Shown one piece after another: positions 9,308 through 17,846 of a DNA stretch of 47,436 nt (positions are counted from its first letter, which is position 1; every line of letters starts with the position of its first letter). The DNA is from Myxococcota bacterium (GTDB taxonomy: Bacteria > Myxococcota_C > UBA6777), in assembly GCA_023150835.1 (NCBI GenBank), contig JAKLKB010000037.1, positions 1 to 47,436 on the forward strand, read 5' to 3'. The translations under genes were made by a program, and so were the position numbers. The notes under the pieces are model-generated. The model saw only the letters and a program-made list of their open reading frames with translations, searched no databases and had not been told where the DNA came from.

Positions 9308-10216
9308 TTAGGGCTGGGTGGTGGGGGTATGCGGTAAGCGGAAAAGGTCGCGTGTGGTGAAGGTCCATTCGGGGGTTTGGATGGTGCCTCGGTATGGGAA
9401 CGTAAACCAAGCGGTATGGGGTTTTTCAGGATTGCGCAGGATGTGGAAAGATTGTGCGGGCATATAGCTTTGACCGAGTAAATAGTATGCCCGCCCTTGT
9501 TTGTCACGGGCGATATCGAGCAATAATACGGCGTGACCGTATTGACCGTCACGCCAACCTTGCAACAACAGATCACCCGGCTGCGCCTCTTGGATGGGGA
9601 TATTGCGCAACTGGCGCACCAAAGACGACGTATTGGCCCACGCCATCGCAAAACGCAGATACCGCTGGTAGTTTGCATAAGAAGAGTTTTTTCGTGCCAC
9701 CCGTCGACGCCAGATCACCGTCTCCCCATCCACGCGGATCCGATCGCCACGCGCCCACCAGACCCAAGGGTTTCGCATACCGCTCAAAAGGTGAAAGTCT
9801 GCTTGATGCGCCAGCTTTCGGGTCCACAGGTATTCCCCCCACAAGCGCATCACGACATCGGCGCATTGTTGGAGATCGCGCTTGCCGATATCGAGATCAA
9901 CCACCGCAGCATGGACATCTTGGCGACGTTTTTGCCGCCCGTTAAACAACATCACAGGCGCGTTCGGCGGCAACAGCGGCAATCGGCGCAGCCACCAAGC
10001 AAAACTATGGCGTCGTAGTCTCGGGCGTTTTGCTCCACGAGGCGCGGGGAAACGCTGAGACAAGCTCTGATGGTTTTTTTGCTGTTTTTTCCAGAAAAAC
10101 AACGGCGCAGCAGAACCGACGCTTGCGCTGCTCGCCAGCACACAAAACACCAACAACGCGATACCTTTGCTAGCGAACAAACTGCCTGCAAGCAGGACAA
10201 CGATCTTGTCGAACAT
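9308..10216 (-). CDS. DUF4846 family exported protein
   Basis: The start at 10216 has AAGGAGG four bases upstream and gives 302 residues; a longer open frame to 10297 lacks such a site. A signal peptide ends near GSAAP. The body shows hallmarks I associate with DUF4846: SFAWWLRRLPL, HAAVVDLDIGKRDLQQCADVVMRL, a WARGDR segment, GDLLLQG..YGHAVLLLDIA, and LGQSYMPAQSFHILRNP...TPEWTF. The family's biochemical role is unknown. The conserved Gln-Ser-Tyr and Gly-His-Ala segments suggest a cysteine-peptidase-like or transglutaminase-like fold, but that is speculation. It is divergent from the PP2C gene. Confidence 0.85.
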   Translation of the reverse strand: MFDKIVVLLAGSLFASKGIALLVFCVLASSASVGSAAPLFFWKKQQKNHQSLSQRFPAPRGAKRPRLRRHSFAWWLRRLPLLPPNAPVMLFNGRQKRRQDVHAAVVDLDIGKRDLQQCADVVMRLWGEYLWTRKLAHQADFHLLSGMRNPWVWWARGDRIRVDGETVIWRRRVARKNSSYANYQRYLRFAMAWANTSSLVRQLRNIPIQEAQPGDLLLQGWRDGQYGHAVLLLDIARDKQGRAYYLLGQSYMPAQSFHILRNPEKPHTAWFTFPYRGTIQTPEWTFTTRDLFRLPHTPTTQP

Positions 10217-10559
10217 ACGGCCTCCTTCAAGACATCGCGTTCTTTGCAACAACGCCCATCCGTCGCCAAGACACACAAAATACCATCGCCCCGCCAAACA
10301 AGCAAAAAGCTAGACAAAGCGCCCCCCACGCCCCCCACCACCGCCAAGACCAACGCAGGATCGCAACCGTTCGCAAAAAGGATTCTTGCCTTTTTGCTGG
10401 TGTTCTGAGATATCTCGGAGTCACGCAATTCTATCGGTCGCGTTTCACTCTGCACAGGGTCACGCTATCGTTGTTTATGACTGTTTTTGGGAGCGGATTC
10501 GCTGCGCGATGCGTATGGCCATCTCACTCCGTTTGGGGCCCCCTTAGCGGATCTTTGAT
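10217..10559. other. Divergent intergenic region
   Basis: A 343-bp gap between two divergently transcribed genes. It should contain a promoter for each, but no convincing -35/-10 pair, operator or hairpin stands out. Open frames within it have no ribosome-binding sites or recognisable products. Confidence 0.5.
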
Positions 10560-11885
10560 TTGAGGCGTCAGGGTACATTGAAACAACTCGTCAACGAATC
10601 CTTTGAAGTCGCAGCACTCGCCGATATCGGCCCTCGTTTTGAGCAACAAGACAGCATCTACATCCACGCAGGTCCCGGTCGTTTGAGCGCGCTGTTTGCT
10701 GTCAGCGATGGGCACGGTCCCCTCGGAGGATGCAGCGAAGATGTGATCGCGATCTTTGCAGAACACGTCGCCCGTTCGCTTGATGCGCTTCCTGAGGAGG
10801 ATCCTGTCCTCTCCGCCCAAGTGATCGAGATCCTTCGTGAGGCCGTGAAGCACACCGACGAAGAGATCTGCTTGCGCTTGCGGCGCAATGTCGAACGCAT
10901 CCTTCAAAGTTGGCTCGCAAGCAACGCCGAAGCCGAGAGTGCGTTGTCTGTGCTTGGAGAGGACTTTTTTCACGGCGAACTCAGCAGCGGTGCCACGATG
11001 ACCGCCCTGCTTCAGATCGAAGGCGCTTTTTACATCACCCACGTCGGTGATAGCCAAGCCTTCTGGCTCAACGACCACGATCCCTCCCCCAAAGCCCTCA
11101 CCATCGATCACAATTGGAAAGAAGACGAAGACACCGAAGTTTTTGGCGGCGTCGTGTACAAACACGATCTCGCCGTCGCAAGGGCATTTGGGCACCCCCG
11201 ATTGAAAAAGAAGAACCTTCTCACCGCGCAGCCCGATATCTTCCGTCTCGAAGGCATCCAACGCGGTGATGCTTTTGTCCTTGCTTCCGACGGTATCCTC
11301 GCTCTGCTTGAAGAGCACGGCCTAAACATCCTCCAGCTCGCTCTCCAAAAACCGAACCCCCGCAACGCGGCCTTGGCCTTGCTCCAAGCCGGCCAAGATA
11401 TCACCACCGACAACATCTCGATCATCGTCATCCGCTACCGCGATCCAGATGCCGAAACGGGCGACGCCGACCCCATCACCGAAGAACTCACCTTGGGCTT
11501 GCACGAAGACCTTGACACCCTCTCCGTCAACTTCTCCCTCTCCACCGAGCGTTCCTCGGCCCTTGATGACTTTCCCACATCCGATCTATCTCAAAGCATC
11601 GAAGAAGTCCGACAGCGCTTCTTTCCAGCCGCCGAACAAGCCACCCTCGAACTGGATTCTTGGGACGAAGAAAGCCTTGCCCCCCCACAAAGCCGAATCA
11701 ATATCCCTACACCCACGAGCGGATTGCCGCACATCGATCCCACCGAAGACATCGAGATCGATCCTGAAGAACGCGCCCATTTGGTGTCGCCTTACGCGGT
11801 GTCCTCACCCTCCGAAAAATCCGCATCTTCCGAGTCCGCTCTGCCTCTCCCCCCCCAAAGCGATCCCCACAATCCCTCCAAATAA
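10560..11885 (+). CDS. PP2C-family Ser/Thr protein phosphatase
   Basis: About 441 residues. No in-frame ATG lies near the 5' end, so the start is a TTG, either at 10560 or at 10578 (AGGG five bases upstream); an in-frame stop at 10545 limits the choice. Metal-binding motifs of the PPM/PP2C fold are present in order: Asp50 in SDGHG, SGATMTALL, VGDS at 162-165, Asp244 in LASDG and Asp284 in TTDNIS. The enzyme would dephosphorylate phospho-Ser/Thr proteins using Mn or Mg, and could oppose the two kinases at 17.8-23.2 kb (inference). After about residue 295 a 145-residue acidic, low-complexity tail follows, with no transmembrane segment, so the protein is probably cytoplasmic. Confidence 0.92.
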   Translation: MRRQGTLKQLVNESFEVAALADIGPRFEQQDSIYIHAGPGRLSALFAVSDGHGPLGGCSEDVIAIFAEHVARSLDALPEEDPVLSAQVIEILREAVKHTDEEICLRLRRNVERILQSWLASNAEAESALSVLGEDFFHGELSSGATMTALLQIEGAFYITHVGDSQAFWLNDHDPSPKALTIDHNWKEDEDTEVFGGVVYKHDLAVARAFGHPRLKKKNLLTAQPDIFRLEGIQRGDAFVLASDGILALLEEHGLNILQLALQKPNPRNAALALLQAGQDITTDNISIIVIRYRDPDAETGDADPITEELTLGLHEDLDTLSVNFSLSTERSSALDDFPTSDLSQSIEEVRQRFFPAAEQATLELDSWDEESLAPPQSRINIPTPTSGLPHIDPTEDIEIDPEERAHLVSPYAVSSPSEKSASSESALPLPPQSDPHNPSK

Positions 11886-11886
11886 G

Positions 11887-12000
11887 ACGAAATCCGCAGG
11901 GAGCATGATCGTAAAACGTAGGGGCAGCCACAGGGGCTGCCCAAGGATTGGGCGTCTGGGCGCTATCCTTCTTCGATCATAGATCACTCGGCTATCGTAT
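11887..12000 (+). repeat. Family-1 dispersed repeat, copy B
   Basis: A complete copy, ACGAAATCCGC at the left and GGCTATCGTA at the right, with an internal hairpin GGGGCAGCC/GGCTGCCC. The left end begins one base after the PP2C stop codon (TAA at 11883-11885). It fills most of the gap between two convergent genes. Confidence 0.85.
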
Positions 12001-12027
12001 ACCGCCCGCAAAAGATATCGGCGAAGA

Positions 12028-13056
12028 TTACGGAGCGGGTGTTGTGGCAGATCGGGAGGCGGGAACAACGGGCTGAGAAGCGGGAGGAGATATCTTTGCA
12101 GGAGTCGTCGCGGGGAGATAGGCGGCAGGGGCGCGGATATCTGTCACGATACCGTAGTGATCGGACAAGGCATCTTTAAAGACGCGAAACGAGGTAAATT
12201 CGAAGCCTTTGGGTACGAAGACCCAGTCGAAGCGTTTTTTGAAGCGGGGAAAAGTGTAAAGGTACGGATTGAAGGGCTGATGCGTCGTTAAGTTCAGGGC
12301 TTTTGCAAAAGAACGCAACGGCGAGTTTTCCTTGAACCATTCGTTGTTAAAGTCGCCTGTCAAGATCACAGGGTTTTTGCGTGTGCGTACGATATCGATG
12401 ATCTCTTGAAGTTGCGAGCGCTGCATGTGATTGCGCAGCGGATCAAGGTGCAGCGTGATCAGATCGACCTTGAGCGTTGGGATCTCCGGCCACTCGATGG
12501 TTGCAACCACAAAGCCTTTTCCCGGCATGGGAAAAGACGGCTTAAAGATATGTGATATCGTCTTTTTCATCGGGATCAGCGAGATAAATCCCGTTCCATA
12601 GCGCAAGCCCATCTTTTGGACATGTTCGCCAAGCAGGCTGAAGGGATACCCCGACTGTTCGGCAAGATAATCGACATGATGGAATTGACCGCTCCAATTG
12701 GAGGGAGCATCGGCTTCTTGGAAGGCTGCGATATCGGGTTGTTCACGCCGAATTACTGCCGCGATATCGCGGAGGTTGCTTTCAAACGTCGGCTTGCTGA
12801 GCAGATACTGATGAACCGAGCGTTTGCGACCATGTGCAAGATTGAGCGTCAAGATGCGCAGCGTTCCTTTGGGGCGCTCACGTGTGAGTTTTAAGGGGGC
12901 GACACGGATCACGGTTTGCGGGACACTTGTGGTTCTTGGAGTTTGCGCACGCGCCGCGATCAACGGAAGTGCAACCCCCCATCCCAACGCGATCAACAAC
13001 ACTCCCCATCCTGTCCACTGAATTCTCCGACGTAATTGCGTCTTGCTTGCTTGCAT
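12028..13056 (-). CDS. Endonuclease/exonuclease/phosphatase-family protein, exported
   Basis: The start at 13056 (GAGGAG seven bases upstream) gives 342 residues. One hydrophobic segment at about residues 17-37 (WGVLLIALGWGVALPLIAARA) is a signal peptide or anchor. The catalytic domain has the EEP-fold motifs in order: TLNLAHG (Asn), AFQEAD (Gln-Glu), LHLDPL (His), LTGDFNNEW (Asp and Asn), FDWVFV (Asp) and LSDHYG (Asp-His). These residues coordinate Mg and cleave phosphodiester or phosphoester bonds in DNA, sphingomyelin or inositol phosphates. The export signal argues for an extracellular or periplasmic DNase- or phospholipase-like role. A short Pro/Ala/Ser-rich tail ends the protein. Confidence 0.88.
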   Translation of the reverse strand: MQASKTQLRRRIQWTGWGVLLIALGWGVALPLIAARAQTPRTTSVPQTVIRVAPLKLTRERPKGTLRILTLNLAHGRKRSVHQYLLSKPTFESNLRDIAAVIRREQPDIAAFQEADAPSNWSGQFHHVDYLAEQSGYPFSLLGEHVQKMGLRYGTGFISLIPMKKTISHIFKPSFPMPGKGFVVATIEWPEIPTLKVDLITLHLDPLRNHMQRSQLQEIIDIVRTRKNPVILTGDFNNEWFKENSPLRSFAKALNLTTHQPFNPYLYTFPRFKKRFDWVFVPKGFEFTSFRVFKDALSDHYGIVTDIRAPAAYLPATTPAKISPPASQPVVPASRSATTPAP

Positions 13057-13232
13057 CTGCGAACTCCTCACAAAAGAGCCAACCATCCGAAGCGATCCTC
13101 CACATCCGCATCTCTACGTTTGGAGATCGCCACATTTAGCCAAAAACAAAACTGTAGCGCAAGAGTCCGCATCCTTGCGGGTTGCGGGGCCGCACGCAAC
13201 CAGCCCAGACCCAAAAGCCGATGCGATGGGGT

Positions 13233-13802
13233 TCAGAACGTGGAGAAGTGGATGCGGCGCCCGGGTTGGAAGCCTGTGCTGTCGATGCGAAGGGCTTGGA
13301 TCTGCGCGTCGTTGAGTCCGGGGATGCGCATTTGAAGGGCGGAAACAGCTTCGGTGCAGAAGTGGTGGCCGTAGGATGGGGAGAGGCGTTCGGAAGCAAG
13401 GGTGATCTTGTCGCAGAGATGCTGAAAAAGAGCCTTCCACCGTTCGTAAGCAACCGGTTTATCCGCACGCATCAGCGTGTGGCTCGATACACGGATCTCC
13501 AATCCGACATGTTGCGCGACGATGAACATCAGGTTTCGCTTCCAAGGTTCGGAAGGAACGGCATGCAAGCTATCGATCCGCATCGTGGAGAGGTCGGGCG
13601 TGAGAGGTCGGGCTTTGACGCGTTCATCGAGCGTCGTCAACTGCATCAAAAGGGCGGCATCTTCGCCGAGTTCTTCTTTGGTGATGCCGTACTTGCCCAT
13701 CAATTGGAGAGCATGGAGACGGGCAGACTCCCCTTCGGGCCGTCCCACTTGATCGTGGGCCAAACGAAGCAAGGCGCGGACTTTTTCAATCTTGTTCATC
13801 AT
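13233..13802 (-). CDS. DUF2786-like protein
   Basis: About 189 residues. Two adjacent ATGs at 13802 and 13799 share the upstream GGAAGG; the open frame extends to 13970 but has no such site there. The N-terminus (about residues 1-45) reads KIEKVRALLRLAHD...EGESARLHALQLMGKYGI, closely matching the DUF2786 pattern of a K-I-x-K-L-L-x-L-A helix and an A-x-x-L-M-x-K-Y-G-I helix. The remaining region, with GHHFCTEAV, resembles the rest of many DUF2786 proteins. The function is unknown; some members occur near phage or stress genes. There is no signal peptide, so it is probably cytoplasmic. Confidence 0.78.
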   Translation of the reverse strand: MMNKIEKVRALLRLAHDQVGRPEGESARLHALQLMGKYGITKEELGEDAALLMQLTTLDERVKARPLTPDLSTMRIDSLHAVPSEPWKRNLMFIVAQHVGLEIRVSSHTLMRADKPVAYERWKALFQHLCDKITLASERLSPSYGHHFCTEAVSALQMRIPGLNDAQIQALRIDSTGFQPGRRIHFSTF

Positions 13803-13994
13803 CGCCCTTCCGTCGCTTAGAAAAGCGCGTAAAGAAACCCACGCATACACGGTGTGTTGAGCCTTTCTGCTGTCTTTGGGTGTCGTATCGAGGCGGAGCG
13901 GTGAGGCTTTGGGGTCGTTTGGGGACGAGAGAAAGCCGCGTCCGTTCGTGGAGTATCGGCGTGCGAGCATACGCCGAAGAAAAAGCGGTGTAAA

Positions 13995-14474
13995 CTACAA
14001 AAGATCGATCCAAGCCTCCCACCATACGGGACATCGCCCATGAATCGCGATCTGGATCTCGCGCTGCTCTGGGCTTTTGGAAAGCAGACGGATCGCAATG
14101 TAGTCAGCAGGCAAGTAGCCCTCCAATCGATCTGCCCATTCGACGGCCACCACCGCCTCACCATCCAAGCAATCACGCCAACCAATGCTCTCCAGTTCAT
14201 CAACATCCGAAATTCGATACAGGTCGAGGTGATACACAGGCAAACGACCTTCGTACTGTTCGATCAAAGAAAAGGTTGGGCTGCGCACATAAGCTTCCTC
14301 GGGGATCTCTAGCCCGCTCGCGAGTCCTTGGACAAAACAGGTTTTTCCTGCCCCCAGATCCCCGATAAGCGCCAAGACTTCGCCGCCTTGCAACAAGCGC
14401 CCCAAAGCTTCCCCAACAGAGGCTGTTTCGGAAGGTGAGCAGGTCCAGATCGAATCGCTGCGTGTTTCGCTCAC
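13995..14474 (-). CDS. tsaE: tRNA threonylcarbamoyladenosine biosynthesis ATPase TsaE
   Basis: A 159-residue protein. Walker A GDLGAGKT is at residues 38-45. SPTFSLIEQYEG, HLDLYR (82-87) and VEWADR (111-116) are all characteristic of TsaE. TsaE is the ATPase that, with TsaB and TsaD, makes the t6A modification at position 37 of ANN-decoding tRNAs. The start overlaps the end of nnr by four bases (ATGA), so translation is coupled. The nnr-tsaE pairing is common in bacteria and supports both calls. Confidence 0.97.
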   Translation of the reverse strand: MSETRSDSIWTCSPSETASVGEALGRLLQGGEVLALIGDLGAGKTCFVQGLASGLEIPEEAYVRSPTFSLIEQYEGRLPVYHLDLYRISDVDELESIGWRDCLDGEAVVAVEWADRLEGYLPADYIAIRLLSKSPEQREIQIAIHGRCPVWWEAWIDLL

Positions 14475-16153
14475 CGCTGTCCTCCCAAACCACCCGTCGG
14501 GTGAGCTGTTGCGTTTGTCACGAAAACATCGGCCCGTTGTGCAAGCGTGTCAGCCCCTTGCTCAAAAGCTGCGAGCGCTTGGGGCCACATCGCCAAAAGA
14601 TCCGAAGCGATCAATGCCGAAGCAGCGGCTCTTGTAGCCCACAGATCACCCGCCCAACCATGCAAAAAGACCCCCAAACACGCGGAATCTTCGGCTTTGT
14701 AGCCTTGGGCCAACAGACCACCGATCAGCCCGGCCAAGACATCTCCGCTTCCTGCGGTCGCCATCCCCGCATGCCCTGTGGGGTTCAACCAAACTTTGCC
14801 CGTTGGCGTCGCGATCAACGTTCTTGCGCCCTTCAAAACCACGATCGCACCGCTGTTTTCGGCAAGTTGTTTTGCGTACATCAAGCGATCACCTTGGATA
14901 TCTCGCGTCGAACAACCACACAACCTCGCCATCTCACCCGGGTGAGGCGTCAAGATCGTCGCCGCACGCCGCGCACGTAAACACTCGACGCGGCCCACCA
15001 ACAGATTCAAACCATCCGCATCGATGACTGTGGGCTTTTGAACCCCAAGCAACGCCTCAAGTAAGCTCCCCGTAACAGCGGTTTGCCCCAAGCCCGGCCC
15101 TATCACCATGATATCCCGCGCCTCCGCCAGCTCGGCCCCTCGCCGACAAGCCTCCGCCAGTTCGACCCCTCGTCGCCCTGTCTCTGTCTGTTCAAATGTC
15201 CCTTCCCACGGAACAAGGCGCTCCGTCATCACTTCCAAGATCCGCCCTTCTGCGGCATCCACCGCTGCGGGTTCGCTCGCCAACGTACATAACCCCGCCC
15301 CGCTGCGCAGCACCGCAAGGCAGGCCAACAACGCAGCCCCCAGCTTGCCCCGTGATCCCGCAACCACCAAGACATGGCCATAACTGCCTTTGTGCGTATC
15401 CTGCTCACGTGGACGCCATCGCTCGCGCAACGCCTCAGCCTCCAAAACCTCGCAACGCGCAACTGCCGCCTCGATCAGCTCTTTCGGTGCGCCGATATCC
15501 ACACAGACTTCTTGCCCCACAAACGCCGCAGCATGGGGCATCCACAACCCCACCTTGCGCATCGCAAAAGTAATCGTCAGATCCGCCCGAAAACACAGGG
15601 GCATCGGATGTCCCGTCTCTGCGTGCATTCCCGAAGGAAGATCCACCGCAACGCGAAAAGGTCCGTCTATCCGACTCAATCGTTCCAAAACTTGACGCAT
15701 CCACCCATCGACAGGGCGCGAAAGCCCCGTTCCAAGCAGCGCATCCACCAGCACCGCACAACGAGACAACTGCGACGCAGCTTGATCCAAAGCCGACTCA
15801 TCCAAACAAGGATGCACCACCCCACCCATCTTTTGCCAGATCGCCAGATTGCTCGCGGCATCTCCCCGAACATCGGACTCTTCAACGCATCGGTACACTT
15901 CGACGTTGTAGCCGCAGTTGTGCAAGTGTCGAGCGATAACGTAGCCATCCCCCCCGTTGTTTCCCGGCCCTGCCATGATACAGATCTTGCCATCCCCACG
16001 CATCGGGCTTTTTCGCACATATTCGTCGATCAAGCGCGCCGCCCCTCCGCCCGCGTTCTCCATCAACACGATCCCCGCGATCCCGTACGCCATCGCTTGT
16101 TGATCGAGACGACGGGCCTGTTCGACCGAATAAAGCTTCTTCAAACGATCCAT
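14471..16153 (-). CDS. nnr: Bifunctional NAD(P)H-hydrate epimerase/dehydratase
   Basis: A 560-residue protein with both domains. The N-terminal epimerase (about residues 1-215) has MENAGGGAARL and AGPGNNGGDGYVIARHL. The C-terminal dehydratase (about residues 230-540) has KGSYGHVLVVAGSRGKLGAA, a PHPGEMARL segment and NPTGHAGMATAGSGDVLAG, the ribokinase-like nucleotide-binding signature. The enzyme repairs NADH and NADPH damaged by hydration: it interconverts R and S hydrates and dehydrates the S form using ADP. Residues around 325-344 carry a duplicated ELAEACRRG-type segment from a 30-bp tandem repeat, an apparent insertion in the dehydratase domain that probably lies in a surface loop. Confidence 0.96.
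   Translation of the reverse strand: MDRLKKLYSVEQARRLDQQAMAYGIAGIVLMENAGGGAARLIDEYVRKSPMRGDGKICIMAGPGNNGGDGYVIARHLHNCGYNVEVYRCVEESDVRGDAASNLAIWQKMGGVVHPCLDESALDQAASQLSRCAVLVDALLGTGLSRPVDGWMRQVLERLSRIDGPFRVAVDLPSGMHAETGHPMPLCFRADLTITFAMRKVGLWMPHAAAFVGQEVCVDIGAPKELIEAAVARCEVLEAEALRERWRPREQDTHKGSYGHVLVVAGSRGKLGAALLACLAVLRSGAGLCTLASEPAAVDAAEGRILEVMTERLVPWEGTFEQTETGRRGVELAEACRRGAELAEARDIMVIGPGLGQTAVTGSLLEALLGVQKPTVIDADGLNLLVGRVECLRARRAATILTPHPGEMARLCGCSTRDIQGDRLMYAKQLAENSGAIVVLKGARTLIATPTGKVWLNPTGHAGMATAGSGDVLAGLIGGLLAQGYKAEDSACLGVFLHGWAGDLWATRAAASALIASDLLAMWPQALAAFEQGADTLAQRADVFVTNATAHPTGGLGGQR
15121..15180 (-). repeat. In-frame 30-bp tandem duplication in nnr
   Basis: Two 30-bp units (15121-15150 and 15151-15180) begin CCTCCGCCAG on the + strand and differ at a few positions. 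On the coding strand they produce the repeated Arg-Arg-Gly-x-Glu-Leu-Ala-Glu-Ala motif. Confidence 0.85.
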
Positions 16154-16178
16154 CCTTTGTTTTTTGATTTGTTTTTTG

Positions 16179-17684
16179 CTAGTAGCTGTTGATGGCGTAG
16201 CGTTCGACGTGGAAAGACTCGCGTGGGCGGATCAAGATCTTGCGATTCAAGAGTTTTTCTAACCAGTCCACCACGCCGCGCTCTTGACTGAAAAGCTGCT
16301 CAACCACTGAAGGATGAGCGTTGACTTGGATGGTTCGACCTTCCATCGCGTCGGCCATCCGCATCAATTCACGAAAGATCTCGTAGCAGATCGTGGTTTT
16401 GGATTTGAGCATCCCCGTTCCGTTGCAATAAAAACAGGGCTCCGTCAAGGTCCGACCGAGACTTTCACGCACACGCTTTCGGGTCATCTCGACCAAACCG
16501 AGTTCTGAGATCTTTAAGACGTTGGTTTTTGCACGATCGGCTTTGAGTGCCTGAACAAGCGCAGCACAGACCCGATCGCGATGTTCTGTGCGTTCCATGT
16601 CGATAAAGTCGATGATGATCAACCCGCCGATATTGCGCAAACGAAGCTGATACACCACCTCTTGGACGGCTTCGAGGTTGGTTTGTAGGATCGTATCTTG
16701 GAGATTGCGGCGTCCGACATAGCGGCCCGTATTGACGTCGATGGCGGTCAATGCTTCGGCTTGATCGATCACCAAGTACCCGCCACTTTTCAGCCAGACC
16801 TTGCGCGCAAGCGCACGGGAGATCTCGTGCGAGATCCCAAAAGTGTCAAAGATCGGATCGGGCCGTTGATACAGTTCGACAGCAAACTGTGCCTCGGGCA
16901 TATACGAGTCCAAAAAGCGCCGTACGCGATAAAACTCTTCGGGATTATCGAGCAAGACGCGCTCGGTCTCGTCGTTACAAAGATCGCGGATCGATCGCAG
17001 CGCAACGTTCAGATCGTAGTGCAAAAGCTCGGGAGCTTGGGCGCTTTCTTCTCTTCGTTGGATCTCTGTCCACATCCGTAGCAAAAAATCGACATCACGG
17101 CGCAGTTGTTCTTCGGAGGCTCCTTCGGCCACCGTACGAACAATAAAGCCGCCTTCGGAAGGGCGTACGCCTTCCATCAGTTTTCGTAAGCGTTCGCGCT
17201 CTTCGGCGTCTCCGATGCGACGAGAGATCCCGATATGCGAAAAGCGCGGAAGATACACAAGATAGCGCCCGGGCAACGTGATGTGCGTGGTGAGGCGCGC
17301 TCCCTTGGTTCCAAGGGGGTCTTTGGAGACTTGGACCGTGATGGTTTGGCCCTCTTGAAGGATATCTTCGATACGGAGTTCTTCTTTTCCTTCTTCTTCG
17401 TGGTGGTGGGGATGTTCGGTTTCGCTCTCCTCTCCAAGTTCGACATCACCTTCTGCGGCCATACGCGCATCGCCGACGTACAAAAATGCTGCCTTCTCTT
17501 GTCCGATATCGACAAAAGCGGCTTGCATCCCCGGCAAGACACGGACCACACGACCTCGATAAATATTGCCTACGATACCACGTTCATGCTCCCGTTCGAT
17601 ATACAGCTCAGCCAGACGACCATATTCCAGCAAGGCGACACGAACCTCGGGTAGCATGGAGTTGATGACGAGCATATTGCCCAT
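16179..17684 (-). CDS. rng: Ribonuclease G (RNase E/G family)
   Basis: The start at 17684 is favoured because GGAG lies six bases upstream; an ATG at 17696 has only AAGGG immediately before it. This gives 501 residues. The order is an S1-like RNA-binding domain (about residues 35-140), a 5'-sensor/RNase H-like region, and the catalytic DNase I-like domain with Asp316 (AIDVNTGRYVG) and Asp359 (IIIDFIDM). CFYCNGTG (Cys417, Cys420) forms the zinc-link used for dimers. The enzyme cleaves single-stranded A/U-rich RNA and processes 16S rRNA. An acidic, His-rich insertion (EHPHHHEEEGKEE, about residues 90-102) interrupts the S1 domain. No C-terminal degradosome scaffold is present, so it is G-type rather than E-type. 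Confidence 0.96.
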   Translation of the reverse strand: MGNMLVINSMLPEVRVALLEYGRLAELYIEREHERGIVGNIYRGRVVRVLPGMQAAFVDIGQEKAAFLYVGDARMAAEGDVELGEESETEHPHHHEEEGKEELRIEDILQEGQTITVQVSKDPLGTKGARLTTHITLPGRYLVYLPRFSHIGISRRIGDAEERERLRKLMEGVRPSEGGFIVRTVAEGASEEQLRRDVDFLLRMWTEIQRREESAQAPELLHYDLNVALRSIRDLCNDETERVLLDNPEEFYRVRRFLDSYMPEAQFAVELYQRPDPIFDTFGISHEISRALARKVWLKSGGYLVIDQAEALTAIDVNTGRYVGRRNLQDTILQTNLEAVQEVVYQLRLRNIGGLIIIDFIDMERTEHRDRVCAALVQALKADRAKTNVLKISELGLVEMTRKRVRESLGRTLTEPCFYCNGTGMLKSKTTICYEIFRELMRMADAMEGRTIQVNAHPSVVEQLFSQERGVVDWLEKLLNRKILIRPRESFHVERYAINSY

Positions 17685-17846
17685 ACAGATCTCCATACCC
17701 TTGTCAATCGGGGATAATCATTCGGTGGACGTGCCACAGGCCGATCTATCCGCAAAGTTGTAAAGAATCGCATAACTTCATATCCAAAAAACGTTATTGT
17801 ACACGTTGAGGCCAACTCACAAACGCCGAATCTCGGTGATTTTGGC

